A stretch of 64,000 nucleotides of DNA from Mesorhabditis belari (GCA_958450365.1 CAUEEP010000884.1:640973-704972), one strand, 5' to 3'. Positions 10,900-25,378 are shown, counted from the stretch's first letter. The notes: a model not told the origin generated them from the letters alone. Numbers and translations are program-made.

Positions 10900-12280
10900 T
10901 TCAAGGATCAAGGTATCAAGGATAAGTAATCAAGGACAATAAACTTTGGGGAATCTTTTACAATCTAGCTTTTTTAATTCAAGTCCCTAGCTAATTTCTA
11001 GACTAGATCGATTTTTGACATCTCTTTTCTAATCACGTGAACAGCTTTTTTTTCTTCCAGTGATCGATCACTCGTTTCCATTAATGTGTCATCTCCGAGA
11101 TCAACCAAAAAAAATAATGGGAAGAGATTTGGATTACTCGTGGGAACTAGGAACTTTCTTTTTTCTGGAAAAAAATACAAGGATTTGAGCGGAAACGAGG
11201 AACAAACTTGAGGCTAAAACTAATCAATCTTCTTTCGAAAAACACTTGTCGGATTAAGACGAAACCTGGGATAAAAGCTGAAAATTTGTGCCAAACATAT
11301 TACCCAGGTATGCCCATATCTACATATACCCAATTTTGAAACACAGATTTTCTTCGCTAATGAGGGTTCAATCACTCTGGCAAGATAAAAATGTTTCTTT
11401 TTCCCACCAAGTGGGTTTTTTCTTTCACAACATTTGGGTAATAGGGGTAAATAGGGGTGAGAACGGCCGCAGTGCCATAAAATTGTGTGTTTAACCTTTA
11501 TGTCTTATTATGTACCCTTTGTTTGTATCACATTATTGGTTTTCAATAAATGTATTTTTTTAATGCCTTTAGAAGAAATTTGATGTTAAAATTAATTACG
11601 ATAATCTATACAATATAATCAATCAAAAATTTGCATTTTTGATTGATTTTAATCAAACAACAACAATATAATCAAACAACAATTGTTCTAACTTTGAATA
11701 ATTTAAAAAAAGTTGGTTTTTGTGCGACAATTAAAGCGCCACTTACTTGCTGGATACGGCTTAAACTTGAAACTTGATCTTTTTAACCGGCTGCCAAATT
11801 CTGTCCATTTTATCCATTATCAGTTTTCATATACAAAAATCATCTCAGTTATATAAAATTATCCAAGCTATTCAGAAATTGTTTGAGTTTTTATTGAAAA
11901 GAAGTGAACCGCGTGTAAGAAATTTGTGACATATGGATGATTGTATCTGTTGGTGATCGTTGAAAGTTAACCAACTTCATTCAACTTCAACTTCAAAGTT
12001 AGCCAACTTGAAACAATCATTTTTATCCATTGACACATCCGTTTCCATAAAGCTCATTCTCCAGCTCATTCTCGTTTAATTATTCAAAACTTATTCAAAA
12101 AACTAGAATGTTTATCGACAGATTGTTTAAATTTATTGTTTCTGCTAGTGATTGCTTAAAGCCGTTTAATTTAAAACTATCATTTGCATCTTTGATAAAG
12201 ATATAGTCCTTCATCCTCCTCGTACAATCGCGTGGGTCAAAAACCAAGCTATTCAAAAAGGATCAAAGTGGGTCAAAGTG
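10900..12280. other. Intergenic, no gene seen
   Basis: AT-rich; short open frames only, none with splice-site support. Confidence 0.5.
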
Positions 12281-12281
12281 T

Positions 12282-12377
12282 AGTGGGTCAAAAACCTTAT
12301 CGAGATTTAACGAGGCAATCCTTATCAAGACTTAATGTGATAACGAGGAATTGTCTCGATAAGGTTTTTGACCCACT
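12282..12377. mobile_element. Small hairpin element, 96 bp
   Basis: Ends AGTGGGTCAAAAACCTTATC and its complement; an extra partial copy of the terminus precedes it at 12231-12262. Confidence 0.65.
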
Positions 12378-12871
12378 TTTTCAAAAGAAAAATGCAAGTG
12401 ATTGGTATCATTAGATAGCTTAAAACCTTGGCCTTTAAATAAAAAAAAGCTCATTTGAATTCGATACTCTGGAGGCTAGATCAAGCGCCTGGAGTTGCGC
12501 GACCCGTTTTTTTGATTTGTCTCGTTAAGCAAGTCTAATGAACTGCATTCTGGCTGTGGTTTTAGAGTAAAGTGAAGTTAAACCAATAGAGAAATTGATG
12601 ACTTTATTTCTTTTGAAACACAAGTTTTTAAATTGACCTTTTGGCAAAAAAACTTTTCTTACTCAGCTTAAAGCAAAAAGAAAAGAAAAGAAAAGCTGAA
12701 GAAAGTTGTTGTCACTTTGTTGTCACACTGAATAGCTAGATTTTTCTTAAGCTTAGTTTATTATAGACAGTTATCTCAACTTGGTCTATAACTCCGGGTA
12801 TGAAAACTCAATCAACTCATGGTTGGTTTTACATACTATAATAATATTAAAGACCGATATTAAAAGTTTTG

Positions 12872-12928
12872 ATATCATTTCTTGATATCTTACCAATCGA
12901 TATCATTTCTTGATATCTTACCAATCGA
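12872..12928. repeat. Two 28-bp tandem copies
   Basis: Repeated unit begins GATATCATTTCTTGATATCT. It forms the start of a 104-codon frame (12882-13196) that has no other support. Confidence 0.7.
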
Positions 12929-13596
12929 TATCATTCCCGAAAACCCCTTGAAATCATATCGTTTAAGGGAAAATCCCCAATTTTCTCTCAGCGATTCGAT
13001 TTTTTTGTCTCTCTTAAACTCAAGAAAAGAGATTTGCACCCAAAGTGAACTTTGGTTTGATCGAAATTTGGGAAAAAGGAGAAGATTTTTCAAGGATTTT
13101 AGGAGCAAAATCTCAAAAAAATCGGACAAAACCGACAAAATCGCCAAAATCCCCTTTCGACTACGGTGGATTGGAGGAATTTCGGCATTTTTCTGAACAA
13201 TTTTTCAGTTTTTCAGTTTTTCGGTTTCTTTCTTGATTTTCTGTCTCCAAATCTCTAAAATAGCCAAAAATGAGTATGCGAATGTGAGTCGTAAATCATT
13301 GGAAGTGAATGAGCAAAAAATTATCACACCATTGCTCAATCCACCATCAAATAAAGTAAAAAAAAAGCCATTTTACGTGCCCTTTTTTAAGGAAATCGAT
13401 TGGAAGATGGATTAAAAAAAGAATGTTTCAAATTGTTTTAGGTTTTTTTGGCTTTTTTTGGTTTTAATTACTAGTGGGTAGGACACCGATTTTCTTCCTT
13501 CAAAAAAGTTACCGTAATTTGTGATTTTCTATGGTTTTTTGTGATTCTTGTTTTCCAAAAAATGACAACTTTATCGACTAGATTTTGACGCAAAAA

Positions 13597-13626
13597 CCTA
13601 CCGTAACCCTATAGGGTTACGGTAGG
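13597..13626. repeat. Perfect 30-bp palindrome
   Basis: CCTACCGTAACCCTA followed by its complement. A related GGGTTACGGTAGCTTAT occurs once near 6686, so this may be the joined ends of two element termini. Confidence 0.7.
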
Positions 13627-14199
13627 CTTTTGGCGCGTGGGCCATATAACCGCGCACTTCTAAAAAGCCTAGGTTTCAGAGCTCGCGTTTCCATTGACCA
13701 AAACACAAAATGAAAAAACAGTTCCCGACCAACTTTTTGCGTAGAATTCAGAAATTTGCTTTTTGAGCCTAGTTTATCAGCTAGATTTTCGTGAAAAAAA
13801 TTATTTTCACTTTTCGGCGCAGAACATGGAAAAAATTTTATGGAAAAATAGAATTCCACAAAAACTCAATTCAGTATTCTGAAAGAGCGTGAAAAGAGCT
13901 ATTGAATGACATATAACACTTTATGGTTCGATGAAATATGAAATTTCACTAACATCAAAGTCGCCGCCTTTAATTCTGAAATTTTGGATGATGCTTTTCG
14001 GATTATTTTATTTTTTCCGTTCATTTTTGAGCCTAACTTAAAATTTGTAGTGTTCAGATTTTTGATTTAAATACGATTATTTTTGTTACCTATGTGCCCT
14101 ACCATCTTTTCTCCGAAAAGTAAACTAAATAAAGTCTCATTTTCAATAGAGTTTGCTTTGTTTGTTCCATTTCTTCTAATTTATTTTCTAAAAAGTATC

Positions 14200-14318
14200 C
14201 CTTTTCTCTTTCTCTTCCTCTTTCTCTTCCTCTTTCTCTTCCTCTTTCTCTTCTTCTTCCTCTTTCTCTTCCTCTTCCTCTCTCTCTTCCTCTTCATCTT
14301 CCTCTTCTCTTCCTCTAT
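14200..14318. repeat. CTCTTTCTCTTC microsatellite
   Basis: Pyrimidine-only tandem tract; the 90-codon Leu/Phe-rich frame over it is a by-product. Confidence 0.85.
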
Positions 14319-14537
14319 GTTTGTTCATTGTTTTACAATCGATTTACTTCATTAGTTTGCCTAATCACATTGGTGATTTTCATGTTTCAACTTTGACATA
14401 ATCCAGTGAGAATTTGAAATGTTAATCGATGATCTTTGATTCTCATTTGATCTACCGTAAATACTCATAATGGAAGTGGCAAAAAAGAACCCGATTTTTT
14501 TATCATTTTTCAATCACATTTTTCTAAGCGCTAGTTA

Positions 14538-14929
14538 ATGCTAAAAATAAGTGTTATATCTCAAAAAATCACCCATTCTCCCTACTTTAATTTGATATTA
14601 AATTGTGCAGAAATAAATGTACTGGTGTCGAGATATGAGCGTTTGTTTGAGAGTAAAGCCTTAGACGATTCTATAGCTTTATTAGAATCTTTACTATCTT
14701 TTTCGTCTCTTTCTGTTTTCTTTGTAACCCTTCAAAGATGGAGAATTGCGCCAGAAAGCGTACGTTTACCCCTTCTAAAGAAAAAGTGCATCCGGAAACG
14801 GCTCTAAACTTGAATCTGAAGATAAGATACAAATTTTCAAGTCTCACATACCAATTGAAACCATCAGATCAGAGAAAGCATTGTCTTCTATTTCTTTTTT
14901 GTATTTTACAATCACCGGAAACCCGCTGA
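14538..14929 (+). pseudogene. Coding-like stretch, unknown, probably decayed
   Basis: Two overlapping plus-strand frames look more protein-like than their surroundings: one contains VSRYERLFESKALDDSIALL (about 14620-14690), the other starts with an ATG at 14738 and reads MENCARKRTFTPSKEKVHPE. No consistent splice model joins them. They may be remains of a single gene with a frameshift, or chance. Confidence 0.2.
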
Positions 14930-15544
14930 TCTCCAAAAATAGTTCGTTGATAAGCTTTAAAAACGTAGGTAACTACCGGAAATTCATGGAAAAGCTTCCG
15001 AATTTTTTCTTATCAAAAATTTATTGCTAATTTTGAAATGATGATGAAGATGATCATTGATCCTATAAAAATTGAAACTTTTTTTATCTATTGGCACTGT
15101 CAAAGGCTTAAAAATCATTTAAAAGTGATTTGAAAGTTGGGATTTTTAAAAATAAGTTTTAAATTTGGTCAAAGAGTTAAGTAATTTTGATTGATTAATT
15201 AGGGAAATTCACTCTAATTCTCTTTTTCGAAACTTTCCTCCGTTAAATCCAAGGTAGTCGGCTTCTAGAAGGGAAATACTTCTTTTGAAACGTAATCCTA
15301 TTTCATCTAATATTTTAAACTTTGCCCAAAAATGAGTCAATTTTTTGATTTGTTGACACTTTGATCGATTCTCGAGCCTAGCATGTCCTTTGAGGCTTTA
15401 GATAAGGAGAAATTTCTTTATTCTGAAGTAAAGATAAACTCTGTGAGTTGGCTTCCGATTGACCCTGAAAAGAAAAGTGTTTTTGAAGAGCTTGTATGGC
15501 AATAGGCAATAGAAAGGCAATGGAAAGGCAATAGAAAGGCTAGA

Positions 15545-16140
15545 TGTATAAGAGCTAGATGTATAGCTCCGGCTAGATGTATAGCTTCGGCTAGATGTAT
15601 AGCTCCGGCTAGATGTATAGCTCCGGCTAGATGTATAGCTCCGGCTAGATGTAAGCTGGTGTATAGCCCGCTAGTATATAGCGCCGGTTAGATGTATAGC
15701 TCCGGCTAGAGATATAGTCCGGTTAGATGTATAGCTAGATGTATAGCTCCGGCTAGATGTATAGCTAGATGTATAGCTCCGGCTAGATATATAGCGCCGG
15801 TTAGATGTATAGCTCCGGCTAGATATATAGCTCGGGTTAGATGTATAGCTAGATGTATAGCCGGCTAGAGTATAGCGTGTATAGCCGGCTAGATTATAGC
15901 GTGTTAGCCCGGGGTTGCTAGTGTATGCCCGGCGATATATAGGCGGTTAGTGTATAGCTCCGGCTAGATATATAGCTCCGGCTAGATGTATAGCTAGATG
16001 TATAGCTCCGGCTAGATGTATAGCTAGATGTATAGCTCCGGCTAGATATATAGCTCCGGCTAGATATATAGCTCCGGCTAGATATATAGCTCCGGCTAGA
16101 TGTATAGCTCCGGCTAGATGTATAGCTAGATTATGGCCGG
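15545..16140. repeat. Minisatellite, TAGATGTATAGCTCCGGC 18-bp unit
   Basis: About 600 bp of tandem copies, most intact, with a degenerate centre (15840-15950) and degenerate right end. Confidence 0.92.
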
Positions 16141-16806
16141 CTGAAAAGCCGGTAGAAAAGTTTTTTTGAAGCAGATTGTATACCGGCTAATATAGCTGGC
16201 AATAGCACGGCTCATAGAAGTTTTGGGTTGTATGGAAAGGCAATAGAAAGGCAACAGAAAAGAGCTAGATGCATAGCTCCGATTGAGGTCAAAGATTTCC
16301 ACTTGATTCTCTCAAGTTTGAAACATGAGAAATCGATTGTACCCTCCGAATCACTTTGAATTGTAAAAACTCATAAACAATCAATGCAATTCTATTTATT
16401 TTAATCAAATCATCTTATTCAAACGACAAGATATAGGGAAATTGTATTTTTAAGATTGAATTTTGAAAATACGCTAAAACACAGCAAGGAGGGATTTTTA
16501 AAAGCCAAAATGAGCGCCAAAGAGGGGTTAACTTTGAGAATTGATAGCTTATTCTTCTAGATTTCTTTTAGCAATCAAATCAATCAAATCAATCAAAGAA
16601 ATACAATCATTTTACTACCAAAAACCAAAAAGGAAATTGATTTTTTTAAAATCACATCCAAGCAGACATCAATTAAATTGAAAACTTGCGCTTCTATAGA
16701 CCCAATTTTGAAACATGCTTTTAAAACACCACCCTCCCAATCACTTTCGTTCTTTTTTAATGAAATTTTTCTGTTTTTACACGAGATTTTTATTGCTTAG
16801 TTTTAA

Positions 16807-17007
16807 AAGCAAAACGGAGAGATATGTTTGAGAGATTTGAGAGATCTATTTCTAGATGCTGAGGGTGTTTTGGTCGACTATTCGGCTGATCAATCGCAGA
16901 CGAAAAGTTTGCTAGGCATTGATGTTTCATTAATTTTGGTCACTTTGACGCTGCGATTAAACGATCAAAGTGCGATCATTTACAAGAAAGATCAAACGTG
17001 TCCATGA
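16807..17007 (+). pseudogene. Stop-to-stop coding-like frame, unknown
   Basis: Sixty-six sense codons between TAA and TGA with balanced codon use, including LVDYSADQSQTKSLLGIDVS and LILVTLTLRLNDQSAIIYKK. There is no ATG; a TTGCTTAG acceptor lies just before, so it could be an internal exon. No neighbouring exon was found and no family is recognised. Confidence 0.25.
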
Positions 17008-17345
17008 TCAAAAATTTTCTTATGAAAGCTGGGCTCCTGAAAGACGTTTTTTCTGATTTCTGAATTCACCTGAATCGTGTGAGGAAAAAGATTGTTTTAA
17101 AGGTCTTAATTAAGGCAGCTACGATCAAAAACGTTCAAGAAACAAGTGCTGGTGGTTATGCGCCACACTGTATACCATTTTCTGTTTATCTGGCATCTGG
17201 TTTTTTGCTTTATCGGTTTATTTGACAAGAAAATATCTCTTTTTCTTTGTCTTGGTTTGGCCAGAAAGTTTTGTTCGCTTTTTTTCAAATTTATCTGAAT
17301 AATTAGCTAATAAAGTGTTGTTTGTTTTAAATAAAAAAGATTAAC

Positions 17346-17490
17346 TACCGTCTTTTCTCTAATAGTAGTGCATCGCGGCGAGCCGAGTTGGTGACTATTT
17401 TACGGTTTTCAAGCTTTTGCAGAAGCTCAACACTCAAATCTCCCACAAGATCTCATCGTCAGCTACATTTTCCGACCCCACATCGATAGA
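17346..17490 (+). mobile_element. Truncated copy of the 48.7-kb MITE
   Basis: Matches the left 60 percent of 48727-48981 (CGAGCCGAGTTGGTGACTAT, CTCATCGTCAGCTACATTTT). Confidence 0.75.
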
Positions 17491-17908
17491 TTACGTTGTA
17501 GAGATTAGGATAAGAGGAAAATGGCTACAGTGTTTTCCTTTAGAAATATATTTTCTAAACCTCGACTATTAACTAAAAACCATAATGAAATTTTGAAAAA
17601 ATTTCTCTTTCTACCAGAATTTCTTTTTGAATCGATCCCTTTGAAAACTCCCATTTTTGGTTGGCTTTCTTTTCTTTCTTGGCTAAAAAGTAGCCCAAAA
17701 AAAAACAATTTCCTTCTTCCGAATTGATAACCCGACAATTTCCCTGATGTTTGTATAGATTTGACTTCTTTTTGACGGGTCACATGGCTTTTTTTTAATT
17801 TTCTATAGTTTTTATCACATCACGAGACTTTACTCTTTTCTTTTCTTGGCCTCGATGAACTTTTTTGTGACAAGAAATGTGTGCAAGTGAGTTTTTTTAA
17901 GAGACATT

Positions 17909-18080
17909 TGAGTCAGTCTTTGAGTCAATCAGTCTTTGAGTCAGTCAGTCTTTTAGTCAGTCAGTCTTTAAGTCAGTCAGTCTTTGAGTCAGTCAGTCTT
18001 TGAGTCAGTCAGTCTTTGAGTCAGTCAGTCTTTGAGTCAGTCAGTCTTTGAGTCAGTCAGTCTTTTAGTCAGTCTTTAAT
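17909..18080. repeat. Minisatellite, GTCAGTCAGTCTTTGA 16-bp unit
   Basis: About ten near-identical copies. Confidence 0.92.
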
Positions 18081-18456
18081 TGTAAGTTTCAAAGTTTGGG
18101 GGATGATTGTTCTGAATAGGGAAATAATTCAAGGTGATTTATCAGGTCTTCAAAAATGAATATTCATCTGAAAGAATCCAACTACTGAACAAGAGAATTT
18201 CAAACAATTTTTGACACAAATTCTTTCGAAATCTCATTGAACCTCATTGAACTCATTGAACTCATTGAACTCTAGAAACCTCATTCAAAATATGCAACAA
18301 AACGATAGATACGTTGATATTACAAATAAACCGAAGCTGGATTCAGATTTCCCATCCCTAAAGCTCCTAAATAGCTTCAAAATTGACAAAAAACAGAAAA
18401 TTGTCAGAAATTGTTATTGATTGTTATAAAAGGCATCACAACTCGCTGATTAAGCT

Positions 18457-18680
18457 ATGTTGAGAGCTATTAAGCTATCAAGTTCTTAAGTTCTTAAGCT
18501 ATTAAGCTCTTAAGCTCTTAAGCCATTAAGCTATTAAGCTATCAAGTTCTTAAGTTCTTAAGCTATTAAGCTCTTAAGCTCTTAAGCTCTTAAGCCATTA
18601 AGCTATTAAGCTATCAAGTTCTTAAGTTCTTAAGTTCTTAAGCTATTAAGCTATTAAGCTATTAAGCTTAAAACTCTCAA
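18457..18680. repeat. Minisatellite, TTAAGCTAT / TTAAGCTCT 9-bp unit
   Basis: Tandem copies with a higher-order period of roughly 80-90 bp. Confidence 0.9.
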
Positions 18681-18759
18681 AAACCTCAACTATTAACTAA
18701 AAACCATAATAAAATTAGCTGTTAAATGCTAAAGTTGCTCTAAAAGAACAGCAAAAAGC

Positions 18760-18827
18760 CGCATCAGCGATAGAACCCTGGTCCTTTGGACGGTAGCCTA
18801 ATGCGTTATCTATTAGGCCACAAAAGT
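18760..18827 (-). repeat. tRNA-derived sequence (degenerate)
   Basis: On the minus strand the order is an A-box-like TGGCCTAATAG, an Arg-tRNA-like D arm, then a B-box-like GGTTCTATCGC. The acceptor and T stems do not pair, so this is a tRNA pseudogene or SINE head, not a working tRNA. Confidence 0.5.
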
Positions 18828-19149
18828 AGCTTTTTTTAGCTAGAAAGGAGCCTTTTAAAGCGTCCATTTTAACGCCAAAGATTACCATAGAAAGAGTAAT
18901 AGGACACTTTTTAGGAAACGGATTTGGGGAGAAGAAAAAAGTCTAACTGTAACGCGATCGGAAATCGATTTTTCATTTAAAATAAGGTCCATATCATTAT
19001 TTTGTTTTCGTTTTTCGATTTCACAAGCATTCAAGAAAAAACGAGCTTTGCTGTAAGCAAAGGAATCCTTGAGAAGAAAGGATTTTGCACACAAAAAAAC
19101 TCAAATGAAAGACCAAGTACCCACAAATCACCTCGTTCAGTGCTTTCTT

Positions 19150-19345
19150 CCCAATCCACATGGCCTTTTGCCATTTTTCGAACCGATTTTTGATCGCTTT
19201 GAGAGAAAACACAGCAGTTAGCTTTCAGGAAACAGGAAAGGAAGATTGCAGGAAGTTTTTCGAACGATTTTTTGATCGCTTTCAAGGAAAAGCCATTAAC
19301 GCAGCAGTTAGCTTGCAGAAAATCTTTAGAAAAGCAAAAAGAAAA
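19150..19345. repeat. Imperfect 90-bp tandem duplication
   Basis: TTTTTGATCGCTTT and GCAGTTAGCTT occur twice in the same order. Confidence 0.6.
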
Positions 19346-19388
19346 AAAAACTTTCAAATTAAAGCTATTTTGTTCATTTGTTTTTATG

Positions 19389-19660
19389 CTTAAAAGGTTA
19401 AAGCTGACAAAATAGAATGGCTAAAATTTGATTAGGCTTTTTCAGAAAGTCTTTTCAATCAACCAAAGCAGCTGTAAGAAATATATTTATACTTTGATCT
19501 TTATAATTTCTTGTGAGACCGTTTCTCGGTGTGGTTCAATGGTTGATGGCTTGAAAACTGTCTTGCTGTCTTACAGCTGCTTTGGTTGAGTGAAAAGACT
19601 TTCTGAAAAAGCCTAATCAAATTTTAGCCATTCTATTTTGTCAGCTTTAACCTTTTAAGC
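19389..19660. mobile_element. Hairpin MITE, 272 bp
   Basis: Arms of about 95 bp beginning GCTTAAAAGGTTAAAGCTGA and ending in the complement. The loop holds a tRNA A-box-like TGGTTCAATGG. Confidence 0.8.
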
Positions 19661-20204
19661 TTGGAAACTGTCTTGAAAACACAATTTATCAAAACTTTCC
19701 CGTATTAGGGCAAACCTCGCTCAAACTGGAGCCACCTGGCACTATCACAATTACTTCAACACTTGCATGGGAAAAAAAGAGATGAATAGAAAAGGGAGCC
19801 CGCAACTGACGCAAAACAAAGCTTAAATAATGGGTTTTTAAGTACTCAAGCTACGACAAACGAACAACAGAATATCGCTGATTACGGTAGTCTATCCATC
19901 AACTTTGAATTTTAACTTGTGTATTGAATTTTGACTAACTGCAGAGCAATGGCAATTCGCCACAGCAGCTACCAAACTTTTGTATGGTAAATTTTGATGT
20001 AAACTATATTTTGCAAATCTAAAAATCTTCTATTTCTTTTGGAATCAGTTTTTGATTGAAAATACTGACAAAAATGACTGACTGATTGAGTTTCCTTGAA
20101 ATAAATTGTTCTATTTTAGATAACCTTGGTTCAAAAGCTAATTATTATTATTAATCCATAAATTTTATTAGAAAAACTTATGAAAAATATCTAGTGGTTA
20201 GTTT

Positions 20205-20925
20205 AGAAATCGCAAAAACACTTGTTTGCCAATCTAATAAATTTGAGAAAAGCTTGTTTCAAATATAAGTGAAAGACAGTGAAAATGGTAGGAGCAATTG
20301 GATCACACCATAACTTCAAAATTTTAACAACACTTTTTTGAGCGTACAGTCGCGTAGTCGTTAACTGTTTCACTGGTAATTTGGTGTAAATTTAGAGAAA
20401 AACTCAACTATTATAGTCATTCGATAGCCTTGAATCTCCTCTTGGAAACTAGTACAAAGTTGCCGAGAATTTTCTGCTAAATGAATAGAAAAGTTCTTAA
20501 AAGCTTGAATGGAGGCCAAAAATATTTGTCCAAAGCCCACAAACTGGCTATTGTTGTTAACTTTATTAACAAAGTCTAGCTTTTGCATCTCAAAACTAAC
20601 TACAGATTCGAAACAGCGCTCTTGATTACCCAGATCATAATAATCCTAACAATCCTAACAATCGTAACAAAGATCTACTGCTACTAAACATTAATTGCAT
20701 TAATTACAGATGAAAGAACAGTTTTTAGACTAAATCTGAAGTCTTTGAACAATCCAAAACTTCAAATTTGATGAACAACTTTTAAAATCCCTTTTCCCAT
20801 ACCAACGGATCAGAAGCTAACGCTGCCATCACGGGAATAAAATATCCAAACTTGAAACTTACTTTTTTTATCGTTTAGGCGCAAGACAAAACTATTAACA
20901 ACGAATTTTTAGGACATTTTTGGCG
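20205..20925 (-). repeat. Repeat family R1, copy 1
   Basis: Inverted copy of about 25757-26570 and of part of 29722-30330. The left end carries CGTACAGTCGCGTAGTCG. This copy contains the only intact frame of the family. Confidence 0.85.
20370..20645 (-). pseudogene. Ancient coding fragment carried by repeat R1
   Basis: Ninety-one open codons between TAG and TAA, including FESVVSFEMQKLDFVNKVNN, FGQIFLASIQAFKNFSIHLA and MTIIVEFFSKF. The same frame is recognisable in the copies at about 26085 and 29722, where TGA replaces the Ser codon after QIFL (now V-stop). The pattern of amphipathic helix with L-x-x-V, G-x-x-F and F-x-x-x-I-x-x-LA recalls the first helices of BAR domains of the ACAP/ASAP type. 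This likeness is from memory and weak. Confidence 0.35.
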
Positions 20926-21112
20926 TACATGAATTCATTTTTATGACTTATAAGCCGATGCATTGGCTTATAAGTCAATGGGCAATTTCTCTTCTTAAAA
21001 AAGAAGGCAAGTTTCAAAATTGTTAATTACAAGCCACGAATAACCTATTGAATCTGCAGTGTCTCTATCTAAATCTTTAAAAAAATATTTATTCTTAATA
21101 TTTTTGTTGTTT

Positions 21113-21340
21113 CTAATTGATTTTTGTGACCAAAACAAGCAAAATAGCCAAAATAGCTGCCTCTGTTTGTTTAAAAACAAAAGTTTCACTATGAAGCTGA
21201 TTGATTTGCAAAAATTCCGATGATTCAATTGACAGTCTGGTAAATTCCATATGCAAAGCTTGTGTGGGTGTTTGTGGCGAAAAAATAAAAAGCTTTTCAT
21301 TAAATGCGCTTGTACTTGCCACAACGAATAATCGAAACCA
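21113..21340 (-). pseudogene. Coding-like frame, unknown
   Basis: Protein-like composition (SAFNEKLFIFSPQTPTQALH, IESSEFLQINQLHSETFVFK), followed by a hydrophobic end and stop. It starts inside the terminus of the hairpin element at 21341-21672 and has no splice support. Could be an element-borne fossil. Confidence 0.25.
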
Positions 21341-21672
21341 AATCAAAGGCAACTAAATCTTAATCCAAACGAAATCAAATTCAATTTTGAAAAAGTAAGT
21401 TTCAAAATAGATTCTAATACTGCAAATGCGATTAGTTTAATCCTGCTATTATCGTTTTATCGTATAAACGAGTCAAAAAAGAGGTTTCGCTTTGAAGAAG
21501 TAAAAAATATGATTTGAAAGTCAAATCTACAACGGTCAACGAATTAAATGGATTTCTTTTAGCAATAGCAGCATTAAAATAATCGCATTTGCAGTATTAG
21601 GATCTATTTTGAAACTTACTTATTCAAAAATGAATTTGATTTCATTTGGATTAAGATTTAGTTGCTTTTGAT
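21341..21672. mobile_element. Hairpin MITE, 330 bp
   Basis: Arms share GGCAACTAAATCTTAATCC and AAGTAAGTTTCAAAATAG with their complements on the right. Confidence 0.75.
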
Positions 21673-21704
21673 TCGCTTCTATTCGCCCCCTGAATAAATT
21701 CTTT

Positions 21705-22540
21705 ATATATGTTGTGTCCGATTTAGATTTCCGTCCGATTTAGATTCAATCTAAATCGGACGTCTTATATAGATTGAACAATAATATAAACATGTTTAAT
21801 ATATGTTCTTAAGCGTTTTCTGTAGTTTTCTGCATTTTTCAAAGGTCTGTTACTGTCTTTTTCTGAAAAGAAAACCCAACTATGAAATAATCAATAAAAG
21901 ACCTTTGAAAATGTAGAAAACTACAGAAAACGCTTAAGAACATATACTAAACATGTTTATATTATTGTTCAATCTATATAAGACGTCCGATTTAGATTGA
22001 GTCTAAATCGGACGTCCGATATAGACTGTAATCTAAATCGGACGTCCGCGATAAGTTCAATCTAAATCGGACGGAAATCTAAATCGGACACAACATATAT
22101 ATGTTGTGTCCGATTTAGATTGAACTTATCGCGGACGTCCGATTTAGATTACAGTCTATATCGGACGTCCGATTTAGATTCAATCTAAATCTTATATGGA
22201 TTGAACAATAATATAAACATGCTTAATATATGTTCTTAAGCGTTTTCTGTAGTTTTGTGCATTTTTCAAAGGTCTTTTATTGATTACAGTCTATATCGGA
22301 CGTCCGATACAGATCGAACAATAATAAACGTGCTTAACATATGTTCTTTGAAAATTTCTTTGAAAAGCGCAGAAAATTGCAAAAAAACGCTTAAGAACAT
22401 ATATTAAGCACGTTTATTATTGTTCGATCTGTATCGGACGTCCGATATAGACTGTAATCTAAATCGGACGTCCGCGATAAGTTCAATCTAAATCGGACGT
22501 CTGATTTAGATTGAGTCTAAATCGGACATAACATATATAT
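21705..22540. mobile_element. Two abutting palindromic elements built on GTCCGATTTAGATT
   Basis: Element 1 (21705-22100) and element 2 (22095-22540) each begin ATATATGTTGTGTCCGATTT (or complement) and share the junction ACATATATATGT. Inner arms contain CTTAAGCGTTTTCTGTAGTT. The 14-mer GTCCGATTTAGATT or its complement recurs more than ten times. Confidence 0.8.
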
Positions 22541-22685
22541 GTCATAGCCGTTTACGAAATTCAGCCGCTAACGAATGAGGGTATTTCCGGGCATCCAATC
22601 AAAAAGTCACCCACATAAAAATGTTCATAATACATATATTTTATAATAGATTTTTGAAATTAGCTCATTTGGTTCAGTAGAAAAT

Positions 22686-23093
22686 TTTTTTTGGGCCCCC
22701 AAAGTTTAGGTTCAAAAATGCCTTCAAATGGCTATAAAAAATTTTCTACTCAGCCAAAAAACTTGCCTAATAGCTCATTTTGTAGCTAATTTGATGTAGT
22801 TTCTTAAAGTAAAGCTACATTGAACATTTGTTTTTCAAAGCTAGGAGAAAGAGGGCGAGGAACGACTTCAGTTGAACTCGGTCGCTGTTTTCACATTTGA
22901 GAATTGCCCTGAATCTGTTCCTCGCCCTCTTTCTCCTACTTTCAACGAAAAATTGTTTTAGATGGCTTCACTTTAAGAAACTACATCAAATTAGCTACAA
23001 AATGAGCTATTAGGCAAGTTTTTTGGCTGAGTAGAAAAACTTTTATAGCCATTTTAGGGCATTTTTGAACCTAAACTTTGGGGCTCAAAAAAA
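22686..23093. mobile_element. Hairpin MITE, 408 bp
   Basis: Arms of about 170 bp contain CCAAAGTTTAGGTTCAAAAA, TTGATGTAGTTTCTTAAAGT and GAGAAAGAGGGCGAGGAAC, with complements on the right. Confidence 0.8.
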
Positions 23094-23321
23094 TTTAATT
23101 GACATGGTACCTAAGATGTTGCCCATTTTTTTTTATATATTTAAGAATTTGTTAAATATTTGATTAAATTTAATTAATTAACTTTCTAAATTTCCTTTCA
23201 ATCTTTCCAAACTGGCAGAGAAGCGCTAAAATTTGTTTGTTTCAAGTTTTTTAAAGCCATTGCTAAATCGAGTGCTTCAATGAATCGGAAAAAAATTGAT
23301 TGAGGAAAGGAAAAAACAATA

Positions 23322-23408
23322 TGGGGTAGGCTAATTTCCGCAACTGGGTTATTTGCGCAACTCGCCATAACTTTTTTCTAAGTCGGCCAATCTTTATGAT
23401 TTTGGTGT
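23322..23408 (+). mobile_element. Left half of the 25.4-kb MITE
   Basis: Matches the left arm of 25405-25605 (TTTGCGCAACTCGCCATAAC, CTAAGTCGGCCAATCTTTAT), then stops where the TCCTTC satellite begins. Confidence 0.7.
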
Positions 23409-23414
23409 CTTTTT

Positions 23415-25310
<1,896 letters not shown>

Positions 25311-25314
25311 AGAG

Positions 25315-25378
25315 ATCAGGCTCAGGCTTAGGCTCAGGCTTAGGCTCAGGCTCAGGCTCAGGCTCAGGCTTAGGCTTC
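25315..25378. repeat. GGCTCAGGCTTA tandem repeat
   Basis: Hexamer-based repeat. The segment before it (25220-25313) is duplicated near 53250-53335. Confidence 0.85.

Noticed and set aside
12882..13196. 104-codon plus-strand frame
   Set aside because: It begins in a 28-bp tandem duplication, has an antisense counterpart of similar length and no splice support.
3331..18680. CRISPR-like arrays
   Set aside because: Repeats are contiguous without unique spacers and the genome is eukaryotic.
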